This document shows, in pieces, positions 8,305 through 17,675 of a stretch of DNA of 64,000 bases. The stretch's first letter is position 1; every line of letters begins with the position of its first letter. Origin of the DNA: an uncultured Acetatifactor sp. (lineage in GTDB: Bacteria > Bacillota > Clostridia > Lachnospirales > Lachnospiraceae); assembly GCA_910586775.1 (NCBI GenBank), contig CAJUJN010000006.1, forward strand, positions 48,070 through 112,069, in the 5' to 3' direction. A program made the translations under genes and the position numbers. The notes beneath the pieces are model-generated. The model worked only from the letters and a program-made list of their open reading frames with translations. It had not been told where the DNA came from and made no database searches.

Positions 8305-8997
8305 TTAGGAAATCTTTTCGCACTTGTAGCCCTGCCCCCACACCACCTTGAGGTACCTCGGCTCCGCCGGATTAATCTCCAGCTTCTCCCGTATATGCCG
8401 TATATGTACCGCCACCGTATTTTCGCTTCCATAAGGCATATCATTCCAGATTCTCCGGTATATCTCCCTGGGAGAAAATACCTGCCCCGGATGCTGCATT
8501 AAAAGCTTCAGAATCTCATATTCCGTAGGCGTCAGAGACACTTCCTCCCCGTCCAACAGCACCTTTTTCTGTGTGTCATCCAGCTCTATGCCGCCGCAGC
8601 GAAGCAGTTCCTGCCTGACATTTCCCGCTCCCAGCTGCATATACCTGCGCAACTGGGATTTCACTCTGGCGGATACTTCCACAGGATTGAACGGCTTCGT
8701 AATATAATCATCTGCCCCCACTGTCAGACCCAGAATTTTATCCGAATCTTCGGATTTCGCCGTCAGCAGAATCACCGGCACATTGCTCATCTCCCGAATC
8801 TTCACCATGGCCTCTATCCCGTCCATCTCCGGCATCATGATGTCCATCAATACCAGATGTATTTCCTGTTCTCTCACGATTTTCAGCGCTTCCCTGCCGT
8901 CAAAAGCCTCATGCAGTACATAATTGGAATCGTGCAGATAGATTTTTAATGCATTCACGATATCCCGTTCATCATCACAGATTAAAATATGGTACAT
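8305..8997 (-). CDS. OmpR-family response regulator
   Basis: This 230-residue regulator has a receiver domain and a winged-helix DNA-binding domain. The acidic pocket Asp8-Asp9, phospho-acceptor Asp52 in LVLMDIMMPEMDG, Thr79 and Lys101 in ITKPFNP are all present. The C-terminal effector ends in the usual HIRHIREKLE and YLKVVWGQGYKCE. It is transcribed before the sensor kinase, about 97 bases apart, and the two make a classic two-component pair. A GGATAAAGGAA ribosome site precedes the start. The related gene at 30303-31001 has the same architecture but a degenerate receiver. Confidence 0.93.
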   Translation of the reverse strand: MYHILICDDERDIVNALKIYLHDSNYVLHEAFDGREALKIVREQEIHLVLMDIMMPEMDGIEAMVKIREMSNVPVILLTAKSEDSDKILGLTVGADDYITKPFNPVEVSARVKSQLRRYMQLGAGNVRQELLRCGGIELDDTQKKVLLDGEEVSLTPTEYEILKLLMQHPGQVFSPREIYRRIWNDMPYGSENTVAVHIRHIREKLEINPAEPRYLKVVWGQGYKCEKIS

Positions 8998-9121
8998 TTC
9001 CTTTATCCTTCCTCATAAAAATTGCTGACATCATACCATGTAATTATTTTACCAGAACATCGTTTAATAAAAAACAGGGGAATTCTTTAAGATATGTTTA
9101 AGATTTATATTTACACAAAAT

Positions 9122-9154
9122 AAACCGGCAGCAAAATATCATTACTGCCGGTTT
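9122..9154 (-). terminator. Terminator after the GH42 gene
   Basis: A perfect 10-bp stem (AAACCGGCAG at 9122-9131 and CTGCCGGTTT at 9145-9154) is followed on the minus strand by TTTATTTTG. It lies about 50 bases beyond the stop of the beta-galactosidase and ends the sugar operon. Confidence 0.8.
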
Positions 9155-9202
9155 ACAGACTTATTCCAACAATTTATGCTCACGGTCAAAAACAACCGTG
9201 GC

Positions 9203-11350
9203 TCAGAATCTGGCAACCCGTATTACAGCTGTCCCGAAAGGGCCCAACAGCAATCTCTTGCCTTCTCCCTGACAATACAATATCTCTGCATCGAAGAGCT
9301 CCACATCCGAATTTCCTTTCATAAATGCTTCCTCAGGCGTTTCCGCCCCAAGAAGCTCTGCCTGTTCCGGTATTTCCAGCCTGCAGTTCTCCTCACCCCA
9401 GTTAATATAGAAGTAATAACTGAAAGATTCATCCCGGCGGACTGACAACTCTACTTCCTTCGGAAGTCTCCTGTGCCGTTCACTCATCATCTCCATGGAA
9501 GAAAACAGCTTTTCATAAAAACAATCCAAAAAGTCCTCCGATGCCCTGGTTCCCAGATACCACACACAGCCCGCCCCAGACTGATGGCTGGTCAGCACAG
9601 GCATCCCCTGATACCAGGAAGTACCGTGTACCGCTTCGGCTCTGGCTGTCTCCAGATGAATGACCTCACCATAATCCCGGCTGCCCCATATTCCCTGAAG
9701 CCCCAGGCTGTTCTCGGGCATGCTGACAATCCTGCCCTGTTCTTCTGGATACAGGGTATCCAGCTCCTCCACCCATATTCCCGCCAACTCTCTGAGCGGT
9801 CCCGGAAATCCCCCCTGAAAACACAAATCGTTTTCATCCACAATCCCGCTGAGACAGGTCAGCACCAGAATGCCTCCCTTTTCCACAAAAGCCTCCAGCT
9901 TCCCGGGGACACCCTCTTTTATCAGATACAGCATGGGAGCCGCTATCAGACGGTAACCTTCCAGATTCTCTCCCTCTTCAATCACATCCACATTCATGCC
10001 CAGACTTCGCAGCGCCGTATAATGTTCCCTTACGGTCTCCTCATAGTACTTATTCTGCCTGGGTCCAACGGAACCATTCAGCGCCCATCGATTACTCCAG
10101 TCGTACAAAATAGCTGTCCCGGATTGATGTTCTGTTCCTGCAACCTCTCCAAGTCTCTCCAGAATGTCTCCCAGCTGCGCGGTCTCCCTGAAGACCCTTG
10201 TATGTTCATGTCCGCTGTGGCCCACCACGGCACCGTGGAACTTCTCAAAAGCTCCTCTGCTTTTCCGCCATTGAAAATATTGTACACTGTCCGCCCCATG
10301 AGCCACCGCCTGCAGACATCCTGCCCTGTGCAGCCCCGGACTCTTCGGTTTTCCCACCTCCGTCCAGTTTGTCATTGAAGGCGTAGTCTCCATAAGCAGA
10401 AACGGTTTTTTCTTCAGGCTGCGGATTACATCATATTCAAACCCCGCCTTCATCGCCACCTTCCACGGACTCTCTTTCCCCCACTCCGGATACAGGTCAA
10501 TGGATGCTATATCCAGCGAGGGGGCCAGTCTGGGATAATCCACCTCTATGAAACTGCCGATCATATTGGTGGTCACAGGAATATCCGGTGCATATGACCT
10601 TACCGCCCGGATTTCCATATCCATGAATTCTTTGGTCTGGGCAGTAACAAATCTTTTCCAGTCCAGAGCCAGTCCCTGTATCGCCCTCTCCCCTCTGGAA
10701 GAAGGGGATTCCACCTGTTCCCACTCCATGAAAGTTTTAGACCAGAATCCGGTCCACCAGGCTTGATTCAAATTCTCCAGAGAGCCGTACTTTCTCTTCA
10801 GGAATTCCCGGAAAGTCTCCTGGCATAAATCGCAATGGCATTCTCCATGGTACTCATTGGAAATATGCCATGCCTTTAACGCCGGATGCCTTCCATATCT
10901 CCCGGCCAGTTTTTCGTCTATCCGCCTGGTCAGCTCTCTGTACCGGGGCGAAGTATAGCAATGGTTCATCCGCATTCCGTACAGATTTTTCTGTCTGTCC
11001 TCCGCCACCCTCAGTACTTCCGGATATGCCTTTGCTAGCCATGCCGGCCGTGCCCCGCTGGGAGTGGCCAGAATCACGGATATGCCATTCGCATACAGCC
11101 TGTCCATCACTTCGTCCAACCATCCGAAACTCCAGTTTCCCTCCCGGGGTTCCAACGCCGCCCAGGCGAATACACCCAGTGTCACAGTGTTTATGTGGGC
11201 AAGTTTCATCATCCGAATGTCTTCTTCCAGAATTTCCGGCCTGTCCAGCCACTGCTCGGGATAATAATCCGCTCCGTGTATCAGTTTTTTCCCGTTTCTC
11301 TTCTTTTCATCCGTTTTCCTTCTGTCCGTTTTCTCCCACCCCTTTTCCAT
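9203..11350 (-). CDS. GH42 beta-galactosidase
   Basis: This 715-residue glycoside hydrolase family 42 enzyme should cleave terminal beta-galactosides. The catalytic acid is Glu166 in WHISNEYHGE, the nucleophile Glu321 in LLMETTPS. Cys131 and the cluster CHCDLC (Cys171, 173, 176) match the structural zinc site of the family. The opening HGADYYPEQW is typical. There is no signal peptide, so it acts in the cytoplasm on imported oligosaccharide. The first about 20 residues are a Lys/Glu/Arg-rich extension (MEKGWEKTDRRKTDEKKR) not needed by the fold. It is the last gene of the operon that starts at 17405. Confidence 0.93.
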   Translation of the reverse strand: MEKGWEKTDRRKTDEKKRNGKKLIHGADYYPEQWLDRPEILEEDIRMMKLAHINTVTLGVFAWAALEPREGNWSFGWLDEVMDRLYANGISVILATPSGARPAWLAKAYPEVLRVAEDRQKNLYGMRMNHCYTSPRYRELTRRIDEKLAGRYGRHPALKAWHISNEYHGECHCDLCQETFREFLKRKYGSLENLNQAWWTGFWSKTFMEWEQVESPSSRGERAIQGLALDWKRFVTAQTKEFMDMEIRAVRSYAPDIPVTTNMIGSFIEVDYPRLAPSLDIASIDLYPEWGKESPWKVAMKAGFEYDVIRSLKKKPFLLMETTPSMTNWTEVGKPKSPGLHRAGCLQAVAHGADSVQYFQWRKSRGAFEKFHGAVVGHSGHEHTRVFRETAQLGDILERLGEVAGTEHQSGTAILYDWSNRWALNGSVGPRQNKYYEETVREHYTALRSLGMNVDVIEEGENLEGYRLIAAPMLYLIKEGVPGKLEAFVEKGGILVLTCLSGIVDENDLCFQGGFPGPLRELAGIWVEELDTLYPEEQGRIVSMPENSLGLQGIWGSRDYGEVIHLETARAEAVHGTSWYQGMPVLTSHQSGAGCVWYLGTRASEDFLDCFYEKLFSSMEMMSERHRRLPKEVELSVRRDESFSYYFYINWGEENCRLEIPEQAELLGAETPEEAFMKGNSDVELFDAEILYCQGEGKRLLLGPFGTAVIRVARF

Positions 11351-11408
11351 CCTCTTTCCAAAGCTTCCTTATGTGGAAATTACTCGGCAACATCCCGTCT
11401 TTTTGTTT

Positions 11409-12404
11409 TTACCATTGTATTTGCATACATTCCCTGGCGGCTTGTATTCCCTTTACAATGGCCTCCTCATTGGAGTACCGCTCCATCTCTATGGGAATCA
11501 CCCTGTCAGCTTTCTTCCTTTCAAATTTTCTGAGACCATATAAACTCATGACAGGCGCCACATGAATGATTGAAGCCTTTTCAAATCCCGGTACATTTTC
11601 CCTCAGATAATCTCTGAGCATATAGGCATAAATCCGCAGCCCTGCCATTGCGTCCGACAACGTAAATACGGAAAGCTCCGGCAGCGTTATTTTGATACCG
11701 TTAAATATTGTCTCCCCGAAAATATTGCTGTGGCAGCACCTGCTTCCGTCACAGGCATAATGAATCCCTTTTCTGTCCAATACAGGCTCCAATCCAAAAG
11801 TCCCCGTCAGATAGCCTTCCCCTTCCTCATAACCGGGCAGCATCCGTTTCTTCAACGCTTCTTTGGGGATACCGTTCCATTTCACGGCTCCCTCTGCAAC
11901 AGCAGTTCCTTCTGTACTATCTGCATCCTGCTTCCTGCGCAGTCCGGCCATCCCGGCAGATTCCTGAAAAGCCTGTCCGTCAATGACCGCCCCGCATCGG
12001 ATTTCCAGAGTGCCTGTCTTACATTCCGCCCTGCAAAGGACTCTTTTATTCTCCTGTATCATTTCATAAGGAAAAATATGAGTCAGTACCGTCACACCTG
12101 TCTTCTTCAGCAGCCTGGCCAATACCACTTTTGCCTTCTGGTCATGAAACAGCGGTCCCTTCTGCCCCTCAGCCTGCCCTGCCTGCTCCCACAGCAATTT
12201 GCCATATTCCTGTGCTCTCGCATCTGCAATCCGGTTCCATCGCAGGATTGTCTCCAGACCATTGGAAGCGGCCCCTCCCAGGGAACCGTTTTTCTCCGTC
12301 AGTAGCACCTTTTTACCCATTCCCGCCAGCTCTGCAGCAGCAATACAGCCTTCCAGACTGCCGCCCGTGACCAGAACATCTGTTTCTATGCATTCCTTAT
12401 ACAT
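11409..12404 (-). CDS. FAD-dependent oxidoreductase, short form
   Basis: From the ATG at 12404, which has an AGGAGG site eight bases upstream, the product has 331 residues. The N-terminus TDVLVTGGSLEGCIAAAEL is a dinucleotide-binding fold of the FAD_oxidored type, but the usual GGGxxG is changed to GGSLEG. LLTEKNGSLGGAASNGLE follows as in the neighbour. The protein is much shorter than the 502-residue relative encoded just upstream and lacks part of the middle domain. The frame remains open above the start, but that stretch is basic and repetitive and probably non-coding. Its presence beside GH42 and sugar permeases suggests sugar oxidation, which is inference only. Confidence 0.78.
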   Translation of the reverse strand: MYKECIETDVLVTGGSLEGCIAAAELAGMGKKVLLTEKNGSLGGAASNGLETILRWNRIADARAQEYGKLLWEQAGQAEGQKGPLFHDQKAKVVLARLLKKTGVTVLTHIFPYEMIQENKRVLCRAECKTGTLEIRCGAVIDGQAFQESAGMAGLRRKQDADSTEGTAVAEGAVKWNGIPKEALKKRMLPGYEEGEGYLTGTFGLEPVLDRKGIHYACDGSRCCHSNIFGETIFNGIKITLPELSVFTLSDAMAGLRIYAYMLRDYLRENVPGFEKASIIHVAPVMSLYGLRKFERKKADRVIPIEMERYSNEEAIVKGIQAARECMQIQW

Positions 12405-12425
12405 CACCTGACCTCCTATTCCTGA

Positions 12426-12463
12426 CCGGCATTTTCTTACGCCTTGCCTCCGGCACTTTCTTA
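12426..12463. repeat. Short direct repeats between the two oxidoreductase genes
   Basis: CCGGCATTTTCTTA (12426-12439) and CCGGCACTTTCTTA (12450-12463) repeat at a 24-base spacing; a looser third copy lies near 12517. They fall just upstream of the short oxidoreductase start. Confidence 0.5.
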
Positions 12464-12561
12464 TGGACTTGTCCCTGGCACTAAACTTACCGCCATGCCT
12501 ACATTCACAAATCCGGCTTCTTTTGCCTTTCCTTTTTCCGCTCCTGTTTTGAATTGTTTGG

Positions 12562-14070
12562 TCAATCCAGCTCATCTGCAAGCCCCAGTTCCTTCAGCCG
12601 CTCCGGCGTGCCCAGGTACACATTCTGCCCAAGCAGTTCCTTCTGCAGCTGCCGGATTGAAATCTTTCTCACCGGAATGTCCTGCCTTGCCGCCAATGCC
12701 GCCGCTGCCCCTGCCGCCTGCCCCAGGGACATGCCCGCGGACTGATACCGCAGCATCGTCTGGGGAACCGCGGATACGCTTTTACCGCTGGCCACCAGCA
12801 GATTCTCCACACCCTCCGGAACCATAACGCCAAAAGGAATATCCACGGTGGCATTTCCCACAAATTCTCCTGAAAGTTTGAAATTCATCTGTTTGGGCCT
12901 GCAGGCAATCACGTCATCCGCATAAATATTTTCCTCTGTCTGATCTGCGGATTTTGCATATCTGGGGTCCTCCGTCAGATTCCTCAGAATATTATACTCG
13001 ATATCCGTGCCGTTTGCCGTGGGATCATCGGAAGCAATTTTGCCCTCTATGGTCTTCTCATCCTTGTCAAAGGTTACATGTCCCTCAATCCCCCGGCTGA
13101 CCCTCACCGCCAGTTCATCGGAAACCTGAGCCACATAGGCATGCTCGAATCCCGGTATATTTCGCACCATAAAATCCGCTACATAACAGACTGCCTCGTG
13201 AGCTTTTGTCTCCGCATCGGATAACACAAAGGGGTCCAGAGAGCGCACCCGCCACATCTGGGAATTGATCACCGCCGTATGGGAGCCCTTCATACCGATA
13301 ATACAGCAGGAATCCATGGAAAAAATATCTCCGATTTCCTTCCGGAACCGGCCTTCCTTAATGGCATCCTGAAACAGGTTCCACTCTTCCCCTCCGGAAT
13401 GAGGAAAATAGAGAACATCCCTGTTCAGCCATACCTCCTCGAACTCCTGAAAATTCTTCATGGCATCAATGCCTGTGGGAAATGTATCCGGGTGCTCCTT
13501 AAAATGAAGATACAGCTCTTCCAGATTCACATTGGCAAATTTAAAGGTTAATGTGGCCATTCCACAGGCATAGCGGGTAGGCGCTTCCGCCTTCCATGCC
13601 ACATCGCATTCCCCGGTAGTGTCAATTACCTGCTTTGCACGGATCAGTTCTTTTCCCTCCGGCGTATTCACGTACACACCGCATATTCTGTCTTCTTCCA
13701 TATAAGGTTTCAGGGCCATGGTCCCGAACAGGACTTTCACCCCTGCATCTTCCATCATTTCGTCAAAGGTCACCTTCATCTGTTCCGGATCATGCACCAG
13801 CCTCCCATCGGGAAACCTCCATTTTGTGGTGGCAGCATGCTTTTTTTCCATCCTTTCCATCCAGTCCAGAGCCGCTCCCTTCATTACCATGCACCCGTCC
13901 TTTGTAATGAAATGATTATACAAATTGGATATCATACTGGAACCCGCAATTCCTCCCAGGAATCCGTTCCGCTCCAGAAGAATCACTTCCGCTCCTGCCC
14001 TGGCTGCTCCCAGTGCGGCACCGCAACCCGCGCAGCCTCCTCCGCATACTAATACATCCGTAATGATCAT
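12562..14070 (-). CDS. FAD-dependent oxidoreductase, long form
   Basis: The product has 502 residues from the ATG at 14070, chosen because AGGAGA lies seven bases before it; an ATG at 14091 is possible. The N-terminal VLVCGGGCAGCGAALGAARAG segment is a complete FAD-binding Rossmann motif, followed by LLERNGFLGGIAGS. The C-terminal LLVASGKSVSAVPQTMLRY and SAGMSLGQAAGAAAALAARQ are typical of the FAD_oxidored (PF12831) family found in carbohydrate loci. It lies between the permease genes and the short relative, in the same operon. Substrate and electron acceptor are unknown. Confidence 0.85.
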   Translation of the reverse strand: MIITDVLVCGGGCAGCGAALGAARAGAEVILLERNGFLGGIAGSSMISNLYNHFITKDGCMVMKGAALDWMERMEKKHAATTKWRFPDGRLVHDPEQMKVTFDEMMEDAGVKVLFGTMALKPYMEEDRICGVYVNTPEGKELIRAKQVIDTTGECDVAWKAEAPTRYACGMATLTFKFANVNLEELYLHFKEHPDTFPTGIDAMKNFQEFEEVWLNRDVLYFPHSGGEEWNLFQDAIKEGRFRKEIGDIFSMDSCCIIGMKGSHTAVINSQMWRVRSLDPFVLSDAETKAHEAVCYVADFMVRNIPGFEHAYVAQVSDELAVRVSRGIEGHVTFDKDEKTIEGKIASDDPTANGTDIEYNILRNLTEDPRYAKSADQTEENIYADDVIACRPKQMNFKLSGEFVGNATVDIPFGVMVPEGVENLLVASGKSVSAVPQTMLRYQSAGMSLGQAAGAAAALAARQDIPVRKISIRQLQKELLGQNVYLGTPERLKELGLADELD

Positions 14071-14102
14071 TTTTTCTCTCCTGTCATTCACAATTCTCGT
14101 TT

Positions 14103-14939
14103 TCAGCTTTTAATTCCTGTACTGGCAATCCCCTGTACGAAGTATTTCTGCAGGCATATAAACAGAGTCATAACCGGCAGCAGACTTACACAGGACATGG
14201 CGATAATGCTGTTCCAGTTTACCACCGAATCCGCGTCAATTGCCAGACGCAGCCCCAGGGAAACCGGATAGTTCTTTACCCTGTCGATATACAACAACGG
14301 ATTAAAGAAATCATTCCATGTCCATACCGACTGAAACAATACCACCGACACAATGGGTGCCTTTGTCAGTGGCAGTATCACCCTGGTCAGAATCTGCCAT
14401 TTCCCCGCCCCGTCGATATAAGCGGCTTCATCCAAATCCTTTGGAATCCCCCGGAAGAACTGAATCAGCAGATAGGCGAAAAAGGGATTTACCGCCATCA
14501 CCGCCATGGCATAAAAGGGGATATAGCTGTTCAGCCAGTGGAACTTCTGAAATAATATGTACCGTGGAATCATAATTACCGTGTTCGGCAGCATCATGGT
14601 GGAAAGCATAAGAGTCATCAGCACCTTCCTGCCCCTGAATTCAAATCTGGAAAAGCCGTAAGCTACCAGGCAGGAAGAGATTGCCGTAAGCAAAACCGTA
14701 GGAGCCACCATCTTACAGGAATTCAGCAAAAAGGTGGAAAACGGTACTGCTGCCGTGGACTTCCAACCGTTGACAAAGCCATCAAAAGTAAAATGCTCCG
14801 GCAGGAGCCCGACAGAGGTAAAAATTTCCGCATTTTCTTTAAAAGCCGCAAAAAACAGCCACAACAAAGGATAACCCACCACAACTGCCGAGATTGATAT
14901 GATACCGTATAGTCCTGTCTTTTTTATTTTCTGTCTCAT
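14103..14939 (-). CDS. Carbohydrate ABC transporter permease (MalG type)
   Basis: This 278-residue integral membrane protein is one of the two permeases of a sugar importer. About six hydrophobic segments are seen. The loop that contacts the ATPase, the EAA motif, is EAAYIDGAGKWQILTRVILP around residues 165-184. The N-terminus is basic before the first membrane segment, as in MalG/UgpE. It lies 21 bases after the stop of its partner gene. No ATPase is encoded nearby, so a shared MsmX-like ATPase is assumed. Confidence 0.92.
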   Translation of the reverse strand: MRQKIKKTGLYGIISISAVVVGYPLLWLFFAAFKENAEIFTSVGLLPEHFTFDGFVNGWKSTAAVPFSTFLLNSCKMVAPTVLLTAISSCLVAYGFSRFEFRGRKVLMTLMLSTMMLPNTVIMIPRYILFQKFHWLNSYIPFYAMAVMAVNPFFAYLLIQFFRGIPKDLDEAAYIDGAGKWQILTRVILPLTKAPIVSVVLFQSVWTWNDFFNPLLYIDRVKNYPVSLGLRLAIDADSVVNWNSIIAMSCVSLLPVMTLFICLQKYFVQGIASTGIKS

Positions 14940-14960
14940 TCATACCCTCCCCATCCGCCG

Positions 14961-15839
14961 CTACTGCCGCTCGTCCCCATAATATACCCACTTTCCCGAC
15001 AATCCGAAAAAAGCCAGCGTAAAACTGATGATAATCACGAAAAGTATCCACGACAAGGCACTTGCATACCCTATCTTCATATCCCTGAACGCAGTATCAT
15101 AGAGATAGAGAGAGTACAGATAAGTCTGTTTCACCGGTCCTCCTTTGGTAATCAGGTAAGCCGGGGTAAAGATCTGAATAATCTCAATAGTCTGCATGAT
15201 ACAGTTAAAGAAAATAACAGGGGAAATCATGGGCAGTGTAATTTTCCGGAATATCTGAAAAGGCCTTGCACCGTCGATTCTGGCTGCCTCCAGCAAATCT
15301 CCCGGCACATTTTTCAGCGCAGCCAGAAATAATACCATGGGCGCCCCCATCTGCCATAAGGGAAGCAGCATCATCACATACAGGACCAGTTTGGGATCTC
15401 CCAGCCAGTTTGCACCATCGATTCCCATTGCCCCCAACAGCAGATTCAGCAGCCCGTCCTTTTTAAATACATATTTCCACAGAACTGCCAGAGCAACGCT
15501 GGAACCCAGAATGGAAGGCAGATAGAAAACCGTATAATACAGAACCCTGCCCCTTTGGATACTGTTCAGCATCATGGCCACCAACAGCGCCACCAACAGC
15601 TTTAGCGGAACAGAAACCGCCGTATACAGCAAGGTCCTGCCCAGAGAGTCCAACGCCGTTTTATCTTTTGTAAAAATGTCCACATAATTTTTAAATCCGG
15701 TAAAACGTATCGTGAACATATCATATTCCGTAAATGAATAGAACAGCGAAACCACAAAGGGATATAAAGTCAGAACAAGAAACCCGATAAGCCAGGGTGC
15801 AATATAGAGATACCCCAGATATTTATCCTTTTTATGCAT
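14961..15839 (-). CDS. Carbohydrate ABC transporter permease (MalF type)
   Basis: From the ATG at 15839 the product has 292 residues; an ATG nine codons earlier at 15866 is possible, but neither has a strong ribosome site. The first membrane segment IAPWLIGFLVLTLYPFVVS is typical. The EAA loop reads EAARIDGARPFQIFRKITLP. Together with the MalG-type partner it forms the membrane channel for the substrate captured by the lipoprotein encoded at 15987-17405. Two hairpins lie in the leader before it. Confidence 0.92.
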   Translation of the reverse strand: MHKKDKYLGYLYIAPWLIGFLVLTLYPFVVSLFYSFTEYDMFTIRFTGFKNYVDIFTKDKTALDSLGRTLLYTAVSVPLKLLVALLVAMMLNSIQRGRVLYYTVFYLPSILGSSVALAVLWKYVFKKDGLLNLLLGAMGIDGANWLGDPKLVLYVMMLLPLWQMGAPMVLFLAALKNVPGDLLEAARIDGARPFQIFRKITLPMISPVIFFNCIMQTIEIIQIFTPAYLITKGGPVKQTYLYSLYLYDTAFRDMKIGYASALSWILFVIIISFTLAFFGLSGKWVYYGDERQ

Positions 15840-15873
15840 ATGTAATAATCCCTTCTTCCATATCAAGTCTAAT

Positions 15874-15929
15874 CCGGAATGCCCTGAGCCATGTCTGCCC
15901 GGACATTCCGGCGGTGCCTTTTACGGCAC
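15874..15929 (-). promoter_or_regulatory. Intercistronic hairpins between binding protein and permease genes
   Basis: Two stems are seen: CCGGAATG / CATTCCGG (15874-15881 and 15904-15911) and GTGCC / GGCAC (15914-15918 and 15925-15929). They may protect or partly terminate the message so that the binding protein is made in excess over the permeases, a common pattern in sugar ABC operons. Confidence 0.5.
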
Positions 15930-15986
15930 TGTCTTTCTCCGTTACAATATCATGTATTACTCTTCCATAGATTTTCTCCTATTTCC

Positions 15987-17405
15987 TTATTGTCCCGAAA
16001 GGTCCTTCAGAAGCCCTTCCAACTCTGCCGTCATACCCTGGGAGGCCTGTTCCGGCGTGGACACTCCGTAAATCACTTTCTCCATATAGTCCACAAATAC
16101 GGCCTTTACGGAAGAATTCAGCTCATAAGCACCGTTTTTCAAAGAAATGGTGTCATTGGAAATCTGAATGCCCTGAGACATCAGCTCACTGAGCATCTGA
16201 CCTTTTTCAAGAGCTTCCAGGGCACTTGCACTGGCAGGAACCCCCCTTACTGTCCCCAGAATCAGGGAAGCCTCCTCACTGTTGATAAACCATTCCAGAA
16301 ACTCTGCCGCCGCCTGCTGATGAGCCTCGTCCGCCTTCCTGTTAATCGCTACCATCAGGGAAGGGCAGCATTCCTGACCGGAAATACTGGCATCCGCAAA
16401 CATGGGCATGCCTGCCACACCGTAATCATAGTCAAGTCCGGCGATTTCCGTGTCGATATTGGAGAAAAACAGGAAAATACCTCCGATTTTGCCGTTCAGC
16501 CACAGGGGATTGTTCTGCATGGAATCATATAATACCGCCTCGTCATAGGGCTGGGATACCTGCTGAGCGAATATTTCCAGAAAGCTTTCATATGCCTGTG
16601 TCATCTGTTCCTGATTAAAGCCCAGCGTAAAATCATCCTGAATATCGATTTCATTGGTAATCTGCTCCAGCATGGGTTTCAGGATATAACGAAGATAACC
16701 GTCCGTCACTGCCGTTGTCATATAACATTCAGCATCTTTGGCATGCAGCTCCCGCCCAATGCGGATGAAATCATCCCAGGAAGCCATTTCCAGCCTGCCT
16801 TCTTCGTCACACCAGTCAGCCAGCAGTGTCCTGTTATAGAGAAATACCGTACCGTTATAGCCGAAAGGCAGCACGGATATCTCATCTCCGATTTTACAGT
16901 AATCATTCATCATGGACTCGGAAATCTGAGCCATGTCAATGACTTCGGAATATTTCGACAAATCTGCAAATGCATCTCCCCGGGCAGAAAGCTCTGCCAC
17001 CCATCCCTGATCCACCTGAAATATTTCCGGTGCGTTTGAAGATGCCAGCTGCGTTACCAGCTTCTCATAATAACCTGAAAAGCTGGAATATTCCGGCTCG
17101 ATTTTAATTCCCGGATGTGAGTTTTCATAAGCTTCGATTGCTTTCAGGGTAGCCTCATGTCTGGAATCACCGCCCCACCAGGAGAAGCGCAATGTAATGT
17201 CCTCTCCGGAACCGCTCTCCGGCTGCTGATCAGAAGCTGATTCCTGAACTCCTGATTCCTGATTCTGTGCTTCGCTGTTCTGCTCTGTCTGTCCGGCGGA
17301 ACCGGATTCTCCGGTATTGCCCTCCCCGGAATCAGAAGTGCCGCATCCAGTCAGACCGATTCCCATCCATGCCGCCATAAACAATGCCAACCACTTTCTT
17401 TTCAT
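15987..17405 (-). CDS. Extracellular sugar-binding lipoprotein of an ABC transporter
   Basis: The 472-residue protein begins with a lipoprotein signal (basic MKRK, hydrophobic core, lipobox GLTGC with Cys at residue 21). A Ser/Gly/Glu/Gln-rich linker of about 50 residues (22-70) joins the anchor to a type 1 solute-binding fold starting near LRFSWWGGDSRHE. Segments such as ISFSGYYEKLVTQLAS are not exact but the LASSNAPEIFQVDQGWV and AAEFLEWFINSEEASLI segments are typical of the family. It is the first gene of the operon and has an AAGGAGG ribosome site. The bound sugar is not known; the GH42 enzyme suggests beta-galactosides. Confidence 0.92.
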   Translation of the reverse strand: MKRKWLALFMAAWMGIGLTGCGTSDSGEGNTGESGSAGQTEQNSEAQNQESGVQESASDQQPESGSGEDITLRFSWWGGDSRHEATLKAIEAYENSHPGIKIEPEYSSFSGYYEKLVTQLASSNAPEIFQVDQGWVAELSARGDAFADLSKYSEVIDMAQISESMMNDYCKIGDEISVLPFGYNGTVFLYNRTLLADWCDEEGRLEMASWDDFIRIGRELHAKDAECYMTTAVTDGYLRYILKPMLEQITNEIDIQDDFTLGFNQEQMTQAYESFLEIFAQQVSQPYDEAVLYDSMQNNPLWLNGKIGGIFLFFSNIDTEIAGLDYDYGVAGMPMFADASISGQECCPSLMVAINRKADEAHQQAAAEFLEWFINSEEASLILGTVRGVPASASALEALEKGQMLSELMSQGIQISNDTISLKNGAYELNSSVKAVFVDYMEKVIYGVSTPEQASQGMTAELEGLLKDLSGQ

Positions 17406-17453
17406 TTTAATCCTCCTTCTTCTTATAAATCTTTCGGAACTGCCGGAAAATAT

Positions 17454-17549
17454 ACTGCACGCCGGTTGAATTTGCAGTGCACCCCGACTGCAGACCGCCA
17501 GCCAGGTATTTTCCCTGAGGCATCAATGTAAATCCTGACGGTCTGCAGT
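17454..17549 (-). repeat. Two palindromic units before the binding-protein gene (copy 2 of the intergenic family)
   Basis: The main unit has arms at 17487-17501 and 17535-17549 (15 bp, one mismatch). On the minus strand it contains GTCAGGATTTACA (17527-17539), 10 of 13 bases matching the family core GCCRGAATTTACC. A smaller unit with arms ACTGCA / TGCAGT at 17454-17459 and 17473-17478 encloses a similar GCCGGTTGAATTTGC. They lie in what is probably the transcribed leader of the sugar operon. Confidence 0.65.
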
Positions 17550-17639
17550 ATAACTACAGTAATTTCCAGACATTTCCTTACTGAACCATCTGACATACTG
17601 AGCATAGCACCAAATTCTTTTTTCCCATAGTAATTAGAA

Positions 17640-17675
17640 TTGACAATTTGACCTTTTATATGCTAACATTTAGCA
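17640..17675 (+). promoter_or_regulatory. Promoter and overlapping palindrome for the yesN-like gene
   Basis: TTGACA (17640-17645) and TAACAT (17664-17669) are 18 bases apart. The -10 region sits inside the perfect palindrome TGCTAA-CAT-TTAGCA (17661-17675), which could be an operator. The start codon at 17726 follows with AGGAGA nine bases before it. Confidence 0.55.
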
